A DNA stretch of 14,307 nt from Oscillospiraceae bacterium (GTDB lineage: Bacteria; Bacillota_A; Clostridia; Oscillospirales; CAG-272), in assembly GCA_015064195.1 (NCBI GenBank), contig SVSO01000054.1, forward strand, positions 1-14,307. Reading direction: 5' to 3'. This document shows positions 13,279 to 14,307 of this stretch, in pieces (within the stretch, counting starts at the first letter, position 1; each line of letters starts with the position of its first letter). Under the pieces are notes generated by a model. That model was not told the origin of the DNA and did not search any database. It saw only the letters and a list, made by a program, of their open reading frames with translations. A program made the position numbers and the translations under genes.

Positions 13279-14307
13279 TCATTTTTTACGGTATACGGGA
13301 ATACCCTTTGTCTTCACCGTGAATCTGCCGGAGGGAACATCCTCACCGGTGAAATAATCACACCACTTGGCGGATTCGGGCAGATAAACCTCCCGCTCAT
13401 CGCCGGCACCGGATGCAATGGGGGCAACCAGCAGATCCTCGCAGAACATATACTCGTTGTCGATGTTCCATGTCTCCGCATCGTCGGTGAAATCCATCAC
13501 CAGCGCACGGATCGGCGGCTTGCCGGTATCGCGGTAGGCATCGAAGGCCGCCTTCAGCATGGGAACCAGCTTCCGGCGAAGTGTCAGCAGCTCCCGCACT
13601 TCATCCTCGCAGTCGTACTTCGCCCACGGCACTTCATCGCAGTACCACGCATTGATGAGACACTGCACGCTGAACACCGTCGCCTGCAGTCTGCGGAGAA
13701 GATCGTCCCTGCTGTCCGCATGGCGAAGCTCCGGCGTCCAGAGAATGCCGGAGAAGGAGGACTGTGCCACACCGCGGACAAAATCGGCATGGTCGTACAG
13801 ATCGCTGTACAGCACAAAGGGATAGCTTGCGGCCAGCGCACCGGCATTGCGAACCTCGGAAAGCGTGGGCGTGCCGTCCAGCGCATCCATCATGGTCTGC
13901 ATATACAGCGTGCCGAACAGGGAGTGATACTGCTCGCCGTCAAGTCCCGACGGGAATTCGGAGATCAGCGGGAAGCTCCAGTTGCCGGTATGGTCGCTGG
14001 AATCGCATTCGTCCAGCTTGAAGCCGTCGATGCCGAGGGAGGTGAGGGCCTCGCGCTGATAATCGGCGAAGATCTTCCGTGCCTCTGCGGTTGCAAAATC
14101 CGGCACAACGCCGCCCCATACCATGTACTCGCCGCTGTGGGGACGGAGTGCATCGAAAATGGGCGCTGTGGGATGGGTGAATGCGTGCTGCCAGAGATTC
14201 AGGTGAATGCCCCGCTCCTTCAGCCCATCCACCAGCTTTTTCGGCTCGGGGAATTTGTCGCTCCAGAGATACGAGCAGGAATAAGTATGGGTGGGCTGAA
14301 GGAGCGG
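13279..14307 (-). CDS. Glycoside hydrolase family 31 (alpha-glycosidase), 5' part missing
   Basis: The window holds 342 C-terminal residues; the frame is open through the right edge, so the start lies outside. The first visible part is the TIM barrel: LWSDKFPEPKKL, GIHLNLWQHAFTHP, and GIDGFKLDECD, whose KLDE aspartate (codon 14011-14013) is the likely nucleophile. SGILWTPELRHAD with DDLLRRLQATVFS follows. The C-terminal beta domain has MFCEDLLVAPI and YLPESAKWCDYFTGE, ending in GIPVYRKK, all typical of GH31. Family enzymes release alpha-linked glucose, xylose or galactose from oligosaccharides; which one cannot be decided here. Only 13 nt separate its stop from the dehydratase-like gene, so it probably heads or belongs to that operon. 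The first seven visible codons lie in an inverted repeat and may not be reliable. Confidence 0.88.
   Translation of the reverse strand, partial: PLLQPTHTYSCSYLWSDKFPEPKKLVDGLKERGIHLNLWQHAFTHPTAPIFDALRPHSGEYMVWGGVVPDFATAEARKIFADYQREALTSLGIDGFKLDECDSSDHTGNWSFPLISEFPSGLDGEQYHSLFGTLYMQTMMDALDGTPTLSEVRNAGALAASYPFVLYSDLYDHADFVRGVAQSSFSGILWTPELRHADSRDDLLRRLQATVFSVQCLINAWYCDEVPWAKYDCEDEVRELLTLRRKLVPMLKAAFDAYRDTGKPPIRALVMDFTDDAETWNIDNEYMFCEDLLVAPIASGAGDEREVYLPESAKWCDYFTGEDVPSGRFTVKTKGIPVYRKK
14212..14307. repeat. 20-bp inverted repeat ending at the window edge
   Basis: Arm 14212-14231 and the reverse complement of 14288-14307 agree at 19 of 20 bases (first 16 identical from the outer end), with 56 bp between. 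The right arm ends exactly at the last base of the window. Both arms are inside the GH31 reading frame. Confidence 0.8.

Noticed and set aside
12105..13322. Plus-strand frame of 405 codons
   Set aside because: Antisense shadow of the dehydratase-family gene, which has clear family motifs on the other strand.
1..14307. tRNA genes, CRISPR arrays, insertion sequences or phage genes
   Set aside because: No cloverleaf, regularly spaced repeats, transposase or integrase motifs were seen on either strand.

Overview
The window looks like chromosomal DNA of an anaerobic Firmicute, most likely an uncultured gut member of the Clostridia (Oscillospiraceae-like). The signs are strong AGGAGG ribosome sites, consensus sigma-A promoters, RNase Y, a ThiI without a rhodanese domain, a tandem glycine riboswitch on an AGCS transporter, and an ECF sigma gene paired with a large single-pass membrane protein. 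This assignment is inferred from gene content only. I see no tRNA, rRNA, CRISPR array, insertion sequence or phage gene.

Layout. (1) 1-170: a strong promoter firing left out of the window, a hairpin that reads as a plus-strand terminator, and the terminator of the next gene. (2) 171-1970, minus strand: a sodium/amino-acid symporter (AGCS family) under a tandem glycine riboswitch, with an intrinsic terminator between aptamers and start codon and a clear promoter. (3) 2082-3849, plus strand: an ECF sigma factor overlapping by ATGA a membrane protein that is probably its anti-sigma factor, with a candidate self-controlled promoter. (4) 3862-6375: an AraC-type regulator (minus) divergent from a sugar-binding lipoprotein (plus), with a repeated TTTGCrC motif between them and a good terminator after the lipoprotein gene. 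(5) 6387-7565, minus: a cytoplasmic beta-helix protein related to glycoside hydrolase family 28. (6) 7742-9481, minus: RNase Y with a TTG start, a promoter and a leader of about 160 nt. (7) 9558-14307, minus: a tightly packed run of a GH31 alpha-glycosidase (cut by the right window edge), a 2-hydroxyacyl-CoA dehydratase-like protein, CCA tRNA nucleotidyltransferase and ThiI, with gaps or overlaps from -23 to +13 nt.

How it fits together. Three themes coexist. Glycine-responsive amino-acid transport is at the left. Plant-polysaccharide use in the middle and at the right is represented by the AraC regulator, the binding lipoprotein, the GH28-like protein and the GH31 enzyme, but no ABC permease is present. 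RNA housekeeping (RNase Y, CCA enzyme, ThiI) is at the right. I did not find a convincing new multi-gene system. The points most worth a second look are the riboswitch switching mechanism, the uncharacterised extracytoplasmic part of the sigma-partner protein, the altered active-site motifs of the GH28-like protein, the stand-alone dehydratase-like protein translationally coupled to tRNA-maturation genes, and a near-perfect 20-bp inverted repeat lying exactly at the right edge of the window.
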